From Candidatus Mcinerneyibacteriota bacterium (GTDB lineage: Bacteria; Macinerneyibacteriota; Macinerneyibacteria; Macinerneyibacteriales; DSCS01), in the NCBI GenBank assembly GCA_016937175.1, contig JAFGWL010000013.1, forward strand, positions 1 to 64,000: a DNA stretch of 64,000 bases, written 5' to 3'. Position numbers and translations under genes: made by a program. Positions within the stretch are counted from its first letter, which is position 1; the number at the start of each line of letters is the position of its first letter. The notes under the pieces are model-generated. The model ran no database searches, had not been told where the DNA came from, and saw only the letters and a list, made by a program, of their open reading frames with translations. Below, in pieces: positions 45,688 through 54,662 of the stretch.

Positions 45688-45691
45688 CCTG

Positions 45692-46996
45692 TCACTCCCC
45701 GACTCGTTCGATCTCTGCCCCTAAACCCTGCAGGCGCGTGTCTATATGCTCATAGCCCCTGTCGATCTGAATGATATTATGGATCTCCGATATCCCCTGA
45801 GCTCCCAGAGCCGCGATAAGAAGAGAGATCCCCGCTCTGATGTCCGGGCTGACCACTTCGCTCCCCAGAAGAGGAGAAGGCCCGATGATAACGACTCTGT
45901 GGGGGTCGCACAAGACGATCTGAGCTCCCATATACTTAAGTTTATCCACAAAGAACATGCGGCTTTCAAACATCTTTTCATGGACGATAACGCTTCCGTG
46001 AGCCTGTGTAGCCGCCACGATGATGACCGAAGTGAGGTCGGCCGGGAAAAGAGGCCATGGCCCGTCGCTGATGGTGGGGATCGCTCCCTTGAAATCGGGC
46101 CTGATCTTCATCTTCTGAGAGCCGGGTATAAAGAGGTCTTTTCCCTTTTTTGAGAATTGAAGCCCAAGGCGTTTGAACCCTGATGAGATCACGGCAAAAA
46201 CATCTTCATTGTCCCTGAAGACGTCAGAAATGGTTATCTCTCCGCCGGTTACAGCCGCCAGAGACATAAAACTCCCCGCTTCGATATAATCATACTGGAT
46301 ACGGTACCGGCCTCCGGAAAGGTTTCGGACGCCTTCGATGGTGATACGGTTTGTCCCTGCCCCTTCAATGCGGGCCCCCAAGCTGTTGAGAAAGTTACAG
46401 AGTCCCTGGACATGAGGCTCACAGGCAGCGTTATAGATGACCGTACGTCCCCGGGCCGTGACCGCAGCCATGACGGCATTCTCCGTGGCTGTCACAGAGG
46501 GCTCATCCAGCAGGATGGAGGCTCCTGTAAGGCTTTTTCCCGAGACTGAAAAGTGGAGCCTTTCTGCTTTTTCATCATGCTCCAGATTTGCGCCGAGCTG
46601 TTCCATGACTAAAAGATGAGTATCTATCCTCCGCCGCCCGATCCTGTCCCCCCCGGGAAGAGGGCAGCTCACCTCCCCTTTTCGCGCAAGAAGAGGCCCG
46701 ATGAGAGTCAGAGAGGCTCTCAACTGTTTGAACAGCCCTTCATCAAGGTCGCTTGAGTCAAGAGAAGAGGCATTGATCTTCCACTCATTTGCGCCCAGCC
46801 GCTCAACGCTTGTTCCCAGGGACCGGATCAGGTCAAGAAGGACATGGACATCTTTGATATCGGGCACGTTCTCCAGAATGATATCGTGCGGAGTCAGAAG
46901 GGATGCAGCGATGACAGGAAGCGCTTCGTTTTTATTGCCGGCTGGCCTTATAGGCCCTTTCAGGGGACGCCCGCCGGTGACCTTGAAATAGGACAT
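45692..46996 (-). CDS. murA: UDP-GlcNAc 1-carboxyvinyltransferase with Asp at the usual Cys position
   Basis: The 434-residue enzyme transfers enolpyruvate from PEP to UDP-GlcNAc, the first committed peptidoglycan step. The EPSP-synthase-like fold is complete ([14 protein letters not shown] near 21-34; [17 protein letters not shown] near 380-396). The active-site loop reads [15 protein letters not shown] (113-127): D117 stands where E. coli has Cys115. The Asp form is known in Mycobacterium, Chlamydia and Borrelia and is insensitive to fosfomycin. AGGAGGGCCT precedes the ATG and overlaps the end of the small gene upstream. Confidence 0.95.
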   Translation of the reverse strand: MSYFKVTGGRPLKGPIRPAGNKNEALPVIAASLLTPHDIILENVPDIKDVHVLLDLIRSLGTSVERLGANEWKINASSLDSSDLDEGLFKQLRASLTLIGPLLARKGEVSCPLPGGDRIGRRRIDTHLLVMEQLGANLEHDEKAERLHFSVSGKSLTGASILLDEPSVTATENAVMAAVTARGRTVIYNAACEPHVQGLCNFLNSLGARIEGAGTNRITIEGVRNLSGGRYRIQYDYIEAGSFMSLAAVTGGEITISDVFRDNEDVFAVISSGFKRLGLQFSKKGKDLFIPGSQKMKIRPDFKGAIPTISDGPWPLFPADLTSVIIVAATQAHGSVIVHEKMFESRMFFVDKLKYMGAQIVLCDPHRVVIIGPSPLLGSEVVSPDIRAGISLLIAALGAQGISEIHNIIQIDRGYEHIDTRLQGLGAEIERVGE

Positions 46997-47004
46997 AGGC
47001 CCTC

Positions 47005-47178
47005 CTAGTTTTTGATTTTTGTGACTTTTTCGATCTCGCCGGTCAGCTGGACCACACTGTCCTTGATATCGCTCAAGTTGCGAAGCAGGAGATTCATGTC
47101 TCTTTTGAGATACTCCATCCTCTCATTGAGCCGTGCTATGACCTCATCAAAATAATCCTTCTCTTTGTCGCGGATCAT
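47005..47178 (-). CDS. Small coiled-coil protein (57 residues)
   Basis: An open frame from ATG 47178, behind AAAGGAGGAGTAAA, to TAG 47005. The product is charged and helical with heptad-like spacing ([20 protein letters not shown], then [10 protein letters not shown]). No family is recognised, but it resembles the small gene at 51036-51269 (ER-EYL-RD-N). It is tightly placed between the DHp-only kinase-like gene (1 bp) and murA (8 bp), so it is probably translated in the operon. A cytoplasmic adaptor or dimerising role is a guess. Confidence 0.7.
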   Translation of the reverse strand: MIRDKEKDYFDEVIARLNERMEYLKRDMNLLLRNLSDIKDSVVQLTGEIEKVTKIKN

Positions 47179-47179
47179 T

Positions 47180-48088
47180 TTACTCCTCCTTTGGCTTATC
47201 TATGGAAAAATCGACCATATGGACATCTTTCAGATACTCTTTGATCTTATATTTACGTTTCAGGATCTCCAGATTCTGCACGATTTCGGAAATCGCAGAC
47301 ACCGCTTCCTCAATCCGTCCGATATTCTTTAAGACGGTATCATCTTTTCCGGCAGCTTCGCTCTTTTTCATGAGATAGAGAGCTCCCTTGATCACAGCCA
47401 GGGGGTTATTGATCTCATGGTTCAAACCGACCGTAAACTGGCTGAGCAGGACAAGGTTCTCTGTCTTTTTGAGCTTTTCATGTTCCTCTTCGAACTGCTT
47501 TTTGAAATCTTTGTCTGAATTCTGCTGCAGAAGGTCGTAAGCGCGTCCCCTATCCAGAGCCGCTGAAGCAAAGAAAGAGAAGAGGGAAGCCAGCTTTACA
47601 AAAGGAGCTGCCGTCATGTCCGGCTTTTTCCCCTGGAGGAGGAGAATATGAGATATCTCACTCCCACTTTTCAAAGCCATGGCCAGCAAGGACACATCCT
47701 TAGTGGCCCAGGTGAAATATCCTTTGGAGACTAAGGCCTGATGGAATGAATGTTTTGAGACCCGGTCGTCCAGATGGGAAAGACATGCTTCATCGCAGTC
47801 TGTGTCTTCGCAGGAGATCATGAGAGATGAAGAGGCAGGAAATAGTTCCAGGGCTTTTTTCTCGACAGCGGCACCCGCTTCCCGGTATCCTGATCCTCCG
47901 CCCGGAATCAGGTCATAAAGTGACTGGATCTGGCGAAAAGACTTCCCATAATGGACATTTTCCTGTAAACGGGAGAGAGCGGCAGAGAGAAGTTCTTCAT
48001 CGCTCATCTCCTCTCTGTAGGAAATGGAGCTGATGAATCCCTGTTCAGTGAGAAAATCGATCAGCCTGTCTACAGCTCGTCTGCCCAT
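47180..48088 (-). CDS. Histidine-kinase-like protein with a DHp helix but no ATPase domain
   Basis: Of the 302 residues, about 1-190 look like a GAF-type sensory region with a Cys-rich spot (CEDTDCDEAC, 93-102), 195-215 are coiled coil, and 215-285 form a HisKA-type helix pair with H224 in VGLNHEINNPLAVIKGALYL. The chain ends 78 residues after the His. No N, D, F or G box follows, and the next frame downstream is a separate small coiled-coil protein, so this is not a simple frameshift. It may be phosphorylated in trans or act as a phosphotransfer or decoy protein. Its start overlaps the coaBC stop (TGATG). Confidence 0.8.
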   Translation of the reverse strand: MGRRAVDRLIDFLTEQGFISSISYREEMSDEELLSAALSRLQENVHYGKSFRQIQSLYDLIPGGGSGYREAGAAVEKKALELFPASSSLMISCEDTDCDEACLSHLDDRVSKHSFHQALVSKGYFTWATKDVSLLAMALKSGSEISHILLLQGKKPDMTAAPFVKLASLFSFFASAALDRGRAYDLLQQNSDKDFKKQFEEEHEKLKKTENLVLLSQFTVGLNHEINNPLAVIKGALYLMKKSEAAGKDDTVLKNIGRIEEAVSAISEIVQNLEILKRKYKIKEYLKDVHMVDFSIDKPKEE

Positions 48089-49296
48089 CAGCGGCCCCTA
48101 TTGAACAAAAGGACGATCTCTCCGGCCAGATGTCCGGCAATATCCCTTTTTGACATCCGTTTCAATTCACGGGTCTCTTCCATTGAGACAAAATAGCAAT
48201 GGTTGAAATCAGAACGGAATCCTCCCTCTTTCTGGGTGATATCATTGGCGACGATAAGGGACAATCCCTTCTTTTTTAATTTTTCACGGGCATATTCCAC
48301 GACATTGTCCGATTCGGCGGCAAACCCGATAACAGGGACTTGGCTCGTTTTTTTGATCTCAGAGATGATGTCCGGGGTTCTTTTCAATGAAAGGGTCAAT
48401 CCCCCTTCTCCTTTTTTTATCTTTCGGCTCTCCGTCTTCTCAGGAGTGTAGTCGGCGACTGCTGCCGTCATGACCACAAGGTCGGCTCCCTTTTCTTTCA
48501 GGCGGCGCAAGACGGCCTCTTTCATCTCTGAAGCCCCCGTGACTCTTTCCTGGGGTACTGTCAGGCTTGGAACGGCATCCCTACCGCTGATCAGAAGGAC
48601 ATCGGCTCCCAGGCGCCAGCACTCTTCGGCCACAGCCAGCCCCATCTTCCCGGAAGAGTGGTTTGTGATATATCGAACCGGGTCGATGGATTCCACAGTG
48701 GCTCCCGATGTCACGATGATCTTTTTCCCTGAAAGCGCCTTGCCGGAGGTTTCCCTCTCAGTGACAGCAAAGATGACCTCTTCCCTGGGAAGGCGCCCTT
48801 TCCCTTCTACTCCGCAGGCCAGTTCGCCGGCATCAGGCTCTATGATGATAAACCCTCTCTTCTTCAATGTCTCGAGATTATCCCGGGTGGCCGGATTTTC
48901 ATACATCCGGACATTCATGGCGGGGCAGATGATCTTTGGAGTCTCTTTTTTCAGGGCAAGGATCGTCGTGGATAGGATGTCATCCGCCAGGCCGGCCGCA
49001 GCTTTGGCAATGATATTCCCCGTAGCGGGAGCGCAGACGAAGACATCGATGGAGTCGGCCAGGGAGATATGTTCCATGGAACCGTAGACGGGAAGGCTTC
49101 GTTCAAAGCTGTCGGTGATAACCGGATTCCCCGAAAGAGTCTCAAAAGTCAGCGGGGTGATAAACTCCATGGCGTTCTTTGTCATGGCCACGATAACGTT
49201 CCAATGAGCTTTCTTAAAGAGCCGGACAAGAGTGGCGATCTTGTAGGCCGCTATCCCTCCGGTGATGCCGATGAGGACACTTTTCTTCTCATTCAT
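48088..49296 (-). CDS. coaBC: Bifunctional phosphopantothenoylcysteine decarboxylase/synthetase
   Basis: The 402-residue protein has the N-terminal flavin-dependent CoaC domain (GITGGIAAYK about 9-18, active His in MEHISLADS about 73-81, PAMNVRMYENPAT about 126-138) and the C-terminal CoaB domain (VTSGATVESIDPVRYITNHS about 195-214, MTAAVADY, KRTPDII, GFAAES). It carries out two consecutive steps of CoA synthesis. AAAGGAGG lies eight bases before the ATG. Confidence 0.96.
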   Translation of the reverse strand: MNEKKSVLIGITGGIAAYKIATLVRLFKKAHWNVIVAMTKNAMEFITPLTFETLSGNPVITDSFERSLPVYGSMEHISLADSIDVFVCAPATGNIIAKAAAGLADDILSTTILALKKETPKIICPAMNVRMYENPATRDNLETLKKRGFIIIEPDAGELACGVEGKGRLPREEVIFAVTERETSGKALSGKKIIVTSGATVESIDPVRYITNHSSGKMGLAVAEECWRLGADVLLISGRDAVPSLTVPQERVTGASEMKEAVLRRLKEKGADLVVMTAAVADYTPEKTESRKIKKGEGGLTLSLKRTPDIISEIKKTSQVPVIGFAAESDNVVEYAREKLKKKGLSLIVANDITQKEGGFRSDFNHCYFVSMEETRELKRMSKRDIAGHLAGEIVLLFNRGR

Positions 49297-51055
49297 CCCC
49301 TTTTCCTCCTTTATACGGAACGGGATAATAGAGCATATCTGTAATCCGGGTTCCGTCGCTCAAACGAGCATAGACGGAAATATAGTTCCGCTTCAATCTT
49401 GTATTACTATACCTGTAAGGCAGATGTATTTCAAGTGTTCCCTTGGGAGGGATCTCTTCTCCGTCCAACAAAAAGGGTTTCCAGAGATCCGGGAAGATAT
49501 CCATAAAGCCGATCAGGGCCTTTTGGTCAGTATTGTTATGAAGGCTCCAGATGAAGCCCCCCTTTTTTTCTCTCAGGGACGAAGAGACCGGAGCCTTCCC
49601 ACGCTTCTCGAGGAAACGCTGCCTTACCGTCCCGGCGGCAAAGAGCCATTCTTCTGAATAGTGAGGTAATATGCGTCCGTTGAAGGTCCTCACCAGGTCA
49701 TGGAGGAAAAATCCCGCAAGTTGTCCCCGCTCATAGAGGACTCTGATATTATCCTCATACCGCCGGAGCATCTCTTCAGGCCCCTGACGGGCCGGGTCCG
49801 CTGCATCATTGAGGACCACATCCACATCCTGGCCGGCCAGGACTTGTAGAGGCCCCGCCTCTTTTAGATAATCCCTCCAACTTTCCATCATCTGGTCATG
49901 CTGGAGATAGGTAGCTTCATAAAACATCACCATGATGACATCGGCTCCCGCATCGGAGAACATGGCCGGATCCTGGCCGTGTGAATGGCCCTGCTCCCAT
50001 CCCAGGGTAAAGACAAAAAGAGGTTTTCTTACAGCTTTGCTCACCCTTCTGATGACCTGGGCTGTCTTGTACGCTCTGAAATAACGCCACTTCTCCCTCA
50101 GATCGGGGATGGTACCCAGGCGGACATGGGACCCGACATATGCGATCTTCTCATCTTCTTCTCCCCCAGGGAGGGTTATCCCGAAGATGTCGGCAAACTC
50201 CTGATAATGCTCAAATCCTCCGGGGCCCATGCGGATATAGTCAAGCCCCACAAAATCGATATCTTCGCTCTCATCCAGTTCCTTCGCCAGCTTGAGAATA
50301 TCGGCTTCTCTTTGAGAATCGGTTATTGAGATGAATTTGTTGGTAAAGATCCTCTTTTTGTCATCATCAAAATCCTTCGAAAAGCGATACTGCTTCAGTT
50401 TTCTGTTTCCGTTCCCGAAAGAGAGATAACTTCCGATGTAACCCCCTTTGTAGGAGGCCTGGCGATGACGGGCAAATCCCCGCCATGTCTTCAACGGCCC
50501 CGGGATCCAGGGATTTCCTTCATCGACACTTTTCAGGGACGAATTCGTCTGTCCGATCATGAAATAGAGCGTGTTGAACCCCGTCCTCTCTATCCAGCGG
50601 TCGATATGTTCAGCAGAAAAGGAAGGCTCTCTGAGAAAGTCAGCTTCCAAATGATCGTAGCGCCCTCCGTTCTCCACAGTCCACATGAAGAGAGGTTCAG
50701 GCAAAGGCTGCAGAGGGCGTCTCGTAACCAGAAAGTGATATTTCCGGTGCTCATCACCGTCGAGAAGCACCGTATAGACTCCCCGGGGAGCATTGAACCC
50801 TAAAGGGATATAAGCCCTTTTCAGTCCCTCCTTATCACCTTTGCAGGGAGCCAGCGGGATAGTGGAAGAGCCTTCGAAAGGGTCAAAGGGTCTCCCGTTA
50901 TATGAAACGGTGATGAAAGTGCCTGTATCGGTGAAAAAAAGAGGGATCTCATCCCGTGTATAATAAGGCCGGTCGAAAAAAGCAGCGTGACTCAGGCTCC
51001 AAAGGGAAAAGAGAAGTATCCCGAGCGAGAAGATCTTATGTAAAAGGTTTTTCAC
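49289..51055 (-). CDS. Exported protein of unknown family, glycosidase-like TIM barrel suspected
   Basis: I do not recognise a family with certainty. The 588-residue product begins with a signal peptide (KNLLHKIFSLGILLFSLWSL, cleavage near 24), then a small beta domain (about 25-115), and a central region (about 120-480) whose strands and acids (DFVGLDYIRMGPGGF, PLFVFTLGWEQGHSHG, DAGADVIMVMFYEAT, VLAGQDVDVV) look like the barrel of glycoside-hydrolase-like proteins that act on or bind surface glycans. A C-terminal beta-sandwich-like part follows. The start GTG 51055 has no clear Shine-Dalgarno and overlaps the small coiled-coil gene by 20 bp. It overlaps coaBC by 8 bp. Confidence 0.65.
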   Translation of the reverse strand: MKNLLHKIFSLGILLFSLWSLSHAAFFDRPYYTRDEIPLFFTDTGTFITVSYNGRPFDPFEGSSTIPLAPCKGDKEGLKRAYIPLGFNAPRGVYTVLLDGDEHRKYHFLVTRRPLQPLPEPLFMWTVENGGRYDHLEADFLREPSFSAEHIDRWIERTGFNTLYFMIGQTNSSLKSVDEGNPWIPGPLKTWRGFARHRQASYKGGYIGSYLSFGNGNRKLKQYRFSKDFDDDKKRIFTNKFISITDSQREADILKLAKELDESEDIDFVGLDYIRMGPGGFEHYQEFADIFGITLPGGEEDEKIAYVGSHVRLGTIPDLREKWRYFRAYKTAQVIRRVSKAVRKPLFVFTLGWEQGHSHGQDPAMFSDAGADVIMVMFYEATYLQHDQMMESWRDYLKEAGPLQVLAGQDVDVVLNDAADPARQGPEEMLRRYEDNIRVLYERGQLAGFFLHDLVRTFNGRILPHYSEEWLFAAGTVRQRFLEKRGKAPVSSSLREKKGGFIWSLHNNTDQKALIGFMDIFPDLWKPFLLDGEEIPPKGTLEIHLPYRYSNTRLKRNYISVYARLSDGTRITDMLYYPVPYKGGKGDE

Positions 51056-51269
51056 GGCTGTCTGTCATTTCGTTGATCTTACCCTCTTCAGGTGACGAAA
51101 GGTACAGGCTCTGCCGGACCTGGGCAAACTCCTGTTCCAATGCGGACAGGTCCTGGCCGATATTAGCTACATCTTTTTCGATCATATTGATATCACGAAT
51201 CAGATACTCCAGCCTTTCCTGGAACATCCCTTTCGCTTTTTCAATTCTTTTTTTGAGATCTTCTTTCAT
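51036..51269 (-). CDS. Small coiled-coil protein (77 residues)
   Basis: Highly charged helical protein (KEDLKKRIEKAKGMFQERLE, then YLIRDINMIEKDVANIGQDL), ending in a short flexible tail. It shares the ER-EYL-RD-N pattern with the 57-residue protein at 47005-47178. I prefer ATG 51269, nine bases after AAAGGGGG, over ATG 51278, which abuts that site. It lies between the Cmk-like gene (16 bp) and the exported protein, which it overlaps. Function unknown. Confidence 0.7.
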   Translation of the reverse strand: MKEDLKKRIEKAKGMFQERLEYLIRDINMIEKDVANIGQDLSALEQEFAQVRQSLYLSSPEEGKINEMTDSREKPFT

Positions 51270-51285
51270 GGACTTCATCCCCCTT

Positions 51286-51963
51286 TTATATCAAGGATTG
51301 CAGGACTTTGCCGAGGGCTTTTCCTCTCAGCCTTTCAACGTTGATTATCATATCATAGAGCTCCGGGGAGTCAACCTTCTTTCCGTAAAAGTAATCGATG
51401 TAGTCTCTCCGCTTTTTATCGATCTTTTTGATCCTGTCTTCCGCCTCATTTTCCGGGATCCCCTCCTTTTCAACCACTTTCTTCACGCGATACTCGAGGG
51501 ACGCGTCAAAACGCAAATGGATCACATCGGGGTAAGGTTGCAGTATGATCTGGGAACCTCGTCCGATGATGATGACATCACCTTTACGATAGAGGTCTTC
51601 GATGACTTTTTTCATGAGATCAGTATAGGATTTCCTGTTTTCGATCTTCTTCTCCTCTTCCTTTCCGTGAAGAGTGGGGAAAAAGAGAGGAAAATAGACC
51701 GGGGCATCGATCTGAGAGCCGGTGACCATAAGGGAAGAGGAGTCGGCCATGGACTGGAGCATTTCTGCGATGAAGATCTTGAAGGAATTAAAAGAATCCA
51801 TGGAATAGAGGTCTTCTATTTTGTCCAGGGGCTGCTGAACCGACTTGGCGACTTCCATAAGAAGCTCATGGGAAAAAATATCCAAATTGTTCTTTTCGGC
51901 AAATTCCTGAATCATCTCCTCAACATCCAGCCCGTAAGTACGTGAAACGGTAAAGACAGCCAT
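51286..51963 (-). CDS. Cytidylate-kinase-like protein with an altered P-loop
   Basis: The 225-residue protein resembles the cytidylate-kinase-like family (AAK-type): VFTVSRTYG at the start, HELLMEVAKS (about 32-41), DVIIIGRGSQIIL (about 125-137), IHLRFDASLEYRVKKVVE (about 143-160) and a lid-like RIKKIDKKRRDYIDYFYG (about 170-187). The glycine-rich loop after SR, usually GSGG-like, reads YGLDVEE, so nucleotide binding may be lost or changed. AAGGAGG before ATG 51963 fixes the start; an upstream in-frame opening is within rlmN. It may have a regulatory role (inference). Confidence 0.72.
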   Translation of the reverse strand: MAVFTVSRTYGLDVEEMIQEFAEKNNLDIFSHELLMEVAKSVQQPLDKIEDLYSMDSFNSFKIFIAEMLQSMADSSSLMVTGSQIDAPVYFPLFFPTLHGKEEEKKIENRKSYTDLMKKVIEDLYRKGDVIIIGRGSQIILQPYPDVIHLRFDASLEYRVKKVVEKEGIPENEAEDRIKKIDKKRRDYIDYFYGKKVDSPELYDMIINVERLRGKALGKVLQSLI

Positions 51964-51976
51964 GGGTTCAACCTCC

Positions 51977-52972
51977 TTAGTGATGACGTCCGGCCAGCTG
52001 CCCGCAGGCCGCGTCGATATCATTTCCTTTGCTTTCCCGCACCGTGGCCACAAGGCCTTCAGCCTGAAGGATCCCGGAAAACGCTTGAACGGCCTCAGTT
52101 CCGGGCCGCTCATAATCGGCATATGGGTGTGCATTATAGGGGATCAGGTTGACCTTGGCGTTCAGCATCCGCGCAAGGGAAGCCGTTGCCCTGGCCAGTT
52201 CCGGTGCATCGTTGACACCCTTGAGAAGGATATATTCCAGCGTCAAAGACCCGCCTGTACGTCGTCCGTATTCTTTCATGGCCGCCATGACCTCGTTTAT
52301 GGGATAGCGTCTGTTCACAGGGATCAGAGTAGAGCGCAAATCGTCTGTCGGCGCATGAAGCGACCAGGAAAGGCCGTATTGACGGTTTTCGTCCGCCAAA
52401 GCCCTGATCCCGTCGGGGATACCCACTGTGGAAATGGTAATCCGGCGGGCGCCGAAATTCATCTTGTCGGGATGGTTTAGAAGACGAAGAGCCTTGATCA
52501 GCTGGGAAAGATTATCCAGGGGCTCTCCCATCCCCATAAAGACAATATTTGTCAGCGGGGAATCATTGAGGATCTGGCCCATGATCTCGCCTGCGGTCAG
52601 ATCCCTTGTCAGGCCCCTGGTCCCCGTGGCACAGAAGCGGCACTTGTTCCGGCAGCCCACCTGTGTGGAGACACACAGGGTCTTGCGGTCCTCGTAACCC
52701 ATCAGGACCGATTCCACAAAAAGGCCGTCTGCTGTCTCGTAGAGAGTCTTGGCCGTGGATCCGTCCCCTGATCTCTGCCTGTCCGCAACCTTCAGAGGGA
52801 TAATATCCCAACCGCCGGCAAGTCTTTCCCGGAGCGGGAGGGGAAGGTTTGTCATCTTTAAAAAATCATAGAGATATTTCTGGAATATCCACTCATCTGC
52901 CTGTTTCAGGCGGTATCGTTGTTCGACAGCCTCCAAAAAGGCTTCTTCTTCATCGAAATAGGATCTATTCAT
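51977..52972 (-). CDS. rlmN: Dual-specificity 23S rRNA/tRNA C2-adenine methyltransferase RlmN
   Basis: The 331-residue radical SAM enzyme methylates A2503 of 23S rRNA and A37 of some tRNAs. Visible are the cluster motif CRNKCRFC (about 107-114), VGCRNKC context, the SAM-binding GMGEPLDN (about 148-155), and the catalytic Cys pair: one near the end in DIDAACGQLAG (about 318-328) and one in the N-terminal part of the core. Its start overlaps the GGDEF gene by 8 bp. Confidence 0.93.
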   Translation of the reverse strand: MNRSYFDEEEAFLEAVEQRYRLKQADEWIFQKYLYDFLKMTNLPLPLRERLAGGWDIIPLKVADRQRSGDGSTAKTLYETADGLFVESVLMGYEDRKTLCVSTQVGCRNKCRFCATGTRGLTRDLTAGEIMGQILNDSPLTNIVFMGMGEPLDNLSQLIKALRLLNHPDKMNFGARRITISTVGIPDGIRALADENRQYGLSWSLHAPTDDLRSTLIPVNRRYPINEVMAAMKEYGRRTGGSLTLEYILLKGVNDAPELARATASLARMLNAKVNLIPYNAHPYADYERPGTEAVQAFSGILQAEGLVATVRESKGNDIDAACGQLAGRHH

Positions 52973-54611
52973 AAGCCTTTTTCATTTTTTCGATCTCTTT
53001 GTCCAGTTTGCTCAAAACATCTTCCCGGCTTTCTCCCGAATAGGCCAGAGCCCCTACCAGGAGGTTCACCCGGTGGTAATTCCCCGACTCTTCGCTCAGC
53101 ATGGTGTTTTCAAACTTCTCTAAGATCCGTTCGGCTACGATCCTCAGGTTCTCTTCGGGGGTGTCTTCCAGAAGGACGATGAAATCGTCCTCTCCGAAGC
53201 GGAAGATCATATCGGTGGGGCGGAGGGTCTGTTCCAGGATGGCAGTCACCTTTCTCAGGATCTCGTCACCGGTCAGATTCCCGAAAAGGGAGACGATCTT
53301 GCTGAAATCCTCTACCTGTATCATCAGGGCTGAGAACATCCTTTTTTTACGCTTATAACGGCTGATGAAGCTGTCCAGGGTATCGTTTAGGTAATTCCGA
53401 TTATAGGCTCCGGTGAGAAAGTCTGTGATGGAGAGCATCTTGAGGTTCTGGCTCTGGTTGAAGATATACTCCCCTGTCTCCTTCATCTTCACCTGGTTAT
53501 TGATGCGCTTGATCAGCTCTTCGGGGAAGAAGGGCGTCTTGATGAAATCATCGGCAAACTCCTGGAGGCCGTAGAGCAGCTCTTCCATATCGCCGGGGCC
53601 GGCTATGAGCACGATGGGGATCCACTGCCCCTTCTCACGGGAAAGAGCATACCTCTGGAGCATGGGGAATGAATGAGTGCTGGTTCCGATATCGCACAGG
53701 ATCACATCGATATTTCCCTCATTGATGATGTTCTCCGCTTCAGTGCACTGAGATGTATTCAACACATGATACCCCTCTTTTTGAAGGATATAATTGACTG
53801 TATGGATCATAATGGGAAAATTTGAGAAGTGGAGAGCTGATTTATACTTCTTTTCGCTGATTTTTGTCACGATCTCAGTGATAAACCAGAGAAAGGCGCT
53901 GCTTTTCTCATCTTCCACATAAAAGTCCACAATACCTGCCATAAGGCTTTTACGCTTCAATTCAGCTGAAAGGGCTTTTGTCAGGAGAATGATGGGTATA
54001 TGACTTGTCAGGCGGTTGGATTTCAAGGCCCGGCTCACTTCAAAGCAGTCTTTGTCCGTGAGGCTGTCGCTGAGTACGATATAGTCGGGGTTATTCTCTT
54101 CGGCCAGCATGACCCCTTTCAGGCCTTCCGATGTCTCCCATGCTGTGAAATTGCCGCCACGGAGTTCAAAAAGGTGTCTTTCACGACGGAGGGGGTTTTC
54201 GTCGATGAGAAGAATGGAAGCGGGCTTGGGTTCACTCCAGAGAAGGTCGAAGACCTTGATATGTTTCATGAGCTCGCTCTCTTTGATCTTTTCAGGGAGA
54301 AAAATATTGATCCCCGACTCCCTTGCTTTTTTAAGAAGGTCCCTGCTGATAGATGGAGCCAGCCCCATGATGGGAGCCCTTACGTGAAGGTCATGGCGCA
54401 GAAAACGGGCTATCTCAGTGGTATCTGTCCCGTCTTTCAAAGGCCCGCCGATGATAACCAGATCCAGGCTTTCGCGGTATTCCTTTATAAAGGAACCCGC
54501 CTCTTCCATGGTATCGAACCCCGAGACAAAAAGGTCATGGCGCAAAAGGATATTTGAGAGTGCTTTGACAAAGTACTCATTTTCATGAATACACAAAATA
54601 TTCTTTATCAT
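52965..54611 (-). CDS. Three receiver-like domains plus a degenerate GGDEF domain
   Basis: The 548-residue protein carries three tandem REC-like domains (about 3-125, 130-250, 265-385) and a GGDEF domain (about 395-548). REC1 lacks the phosphoacceptor Asp (LVIIGG), REC2 has YIVLSDSL, and REC3 keeps the Asp (VILCDIG). The diguanylate cyclase signature reads GEDDF (473-477) instead of GGDEF, so catalysis is doubtful and c-di-GMP binding or a scaffold role is possible. The N-terminal GGDEF helix ITDFLTGAYNRNYL is conserved. It has its own promoter and AAGGGGGAAGT before the ATG. Confidence 0.85.
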   Translation of the reverse strand: MIKNILCIHENEYFVKALSNILLRHDLFVSGFDTMEEAGSFIKEYRESLDLVIIGGPLKDGTDTTEIARFLRHDLHVRAPIMGLAPSISRDLLKKARESGINIFLPEKIKESELMKHIKVFDLLWSEPKPASILLIDENPLRRERHLFELRGGNFTAWETSEGLKGVMLAEENNPDYIVLSDSLTDKDCFEVSRALKSNRLTSHIPIILLTKALSAELKRKSLMAGIVDFYVEDEKSSAFLWFITEIVTKISEKKYKSALHFSNFPIMIHTVNYILQKEGYHVLNTSQCTEAENIINEGNIDVILCDIGTSTHSFPMLQRYALSREKGQWIPIVLIAGPGDMEELLYGLQEFADDFIKTPFFPEELIKRINNQVKMKETGEYIFNQSQNLKMLSITDFLTGAYNRNYLNDTLDSFISRYKRKKRMFSALMIQVEDFSKIVSLFGNLTGDEILRKVTAILEQTLRPTDMIFRFGEDDFIVLLEDTPEENLRIVAERILEKFENTMLSEESGNYHRVNLLVGALAYSGESREDVLSKLDKEIEKMKKAYE

Positions 54612-54630
54612 ACTTCCCCCTTTATCTCAT

Positions 54631-54659
54631 AGTATACTCTTTTTTTGTGAACAATTCAA
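54631..54659 (-). promoter_or_regulatory. Promoter of the REC-GGDEF gene
   Basis: Minus strand: TTGAAT (54659-54654), 17-bp spacer, TATACT (54636-54631), located just after the stop of the radical SAM gene. The leader is about 13-14 nt. Confidence 0.7.
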
Positions 54660-54662
54660 TAT

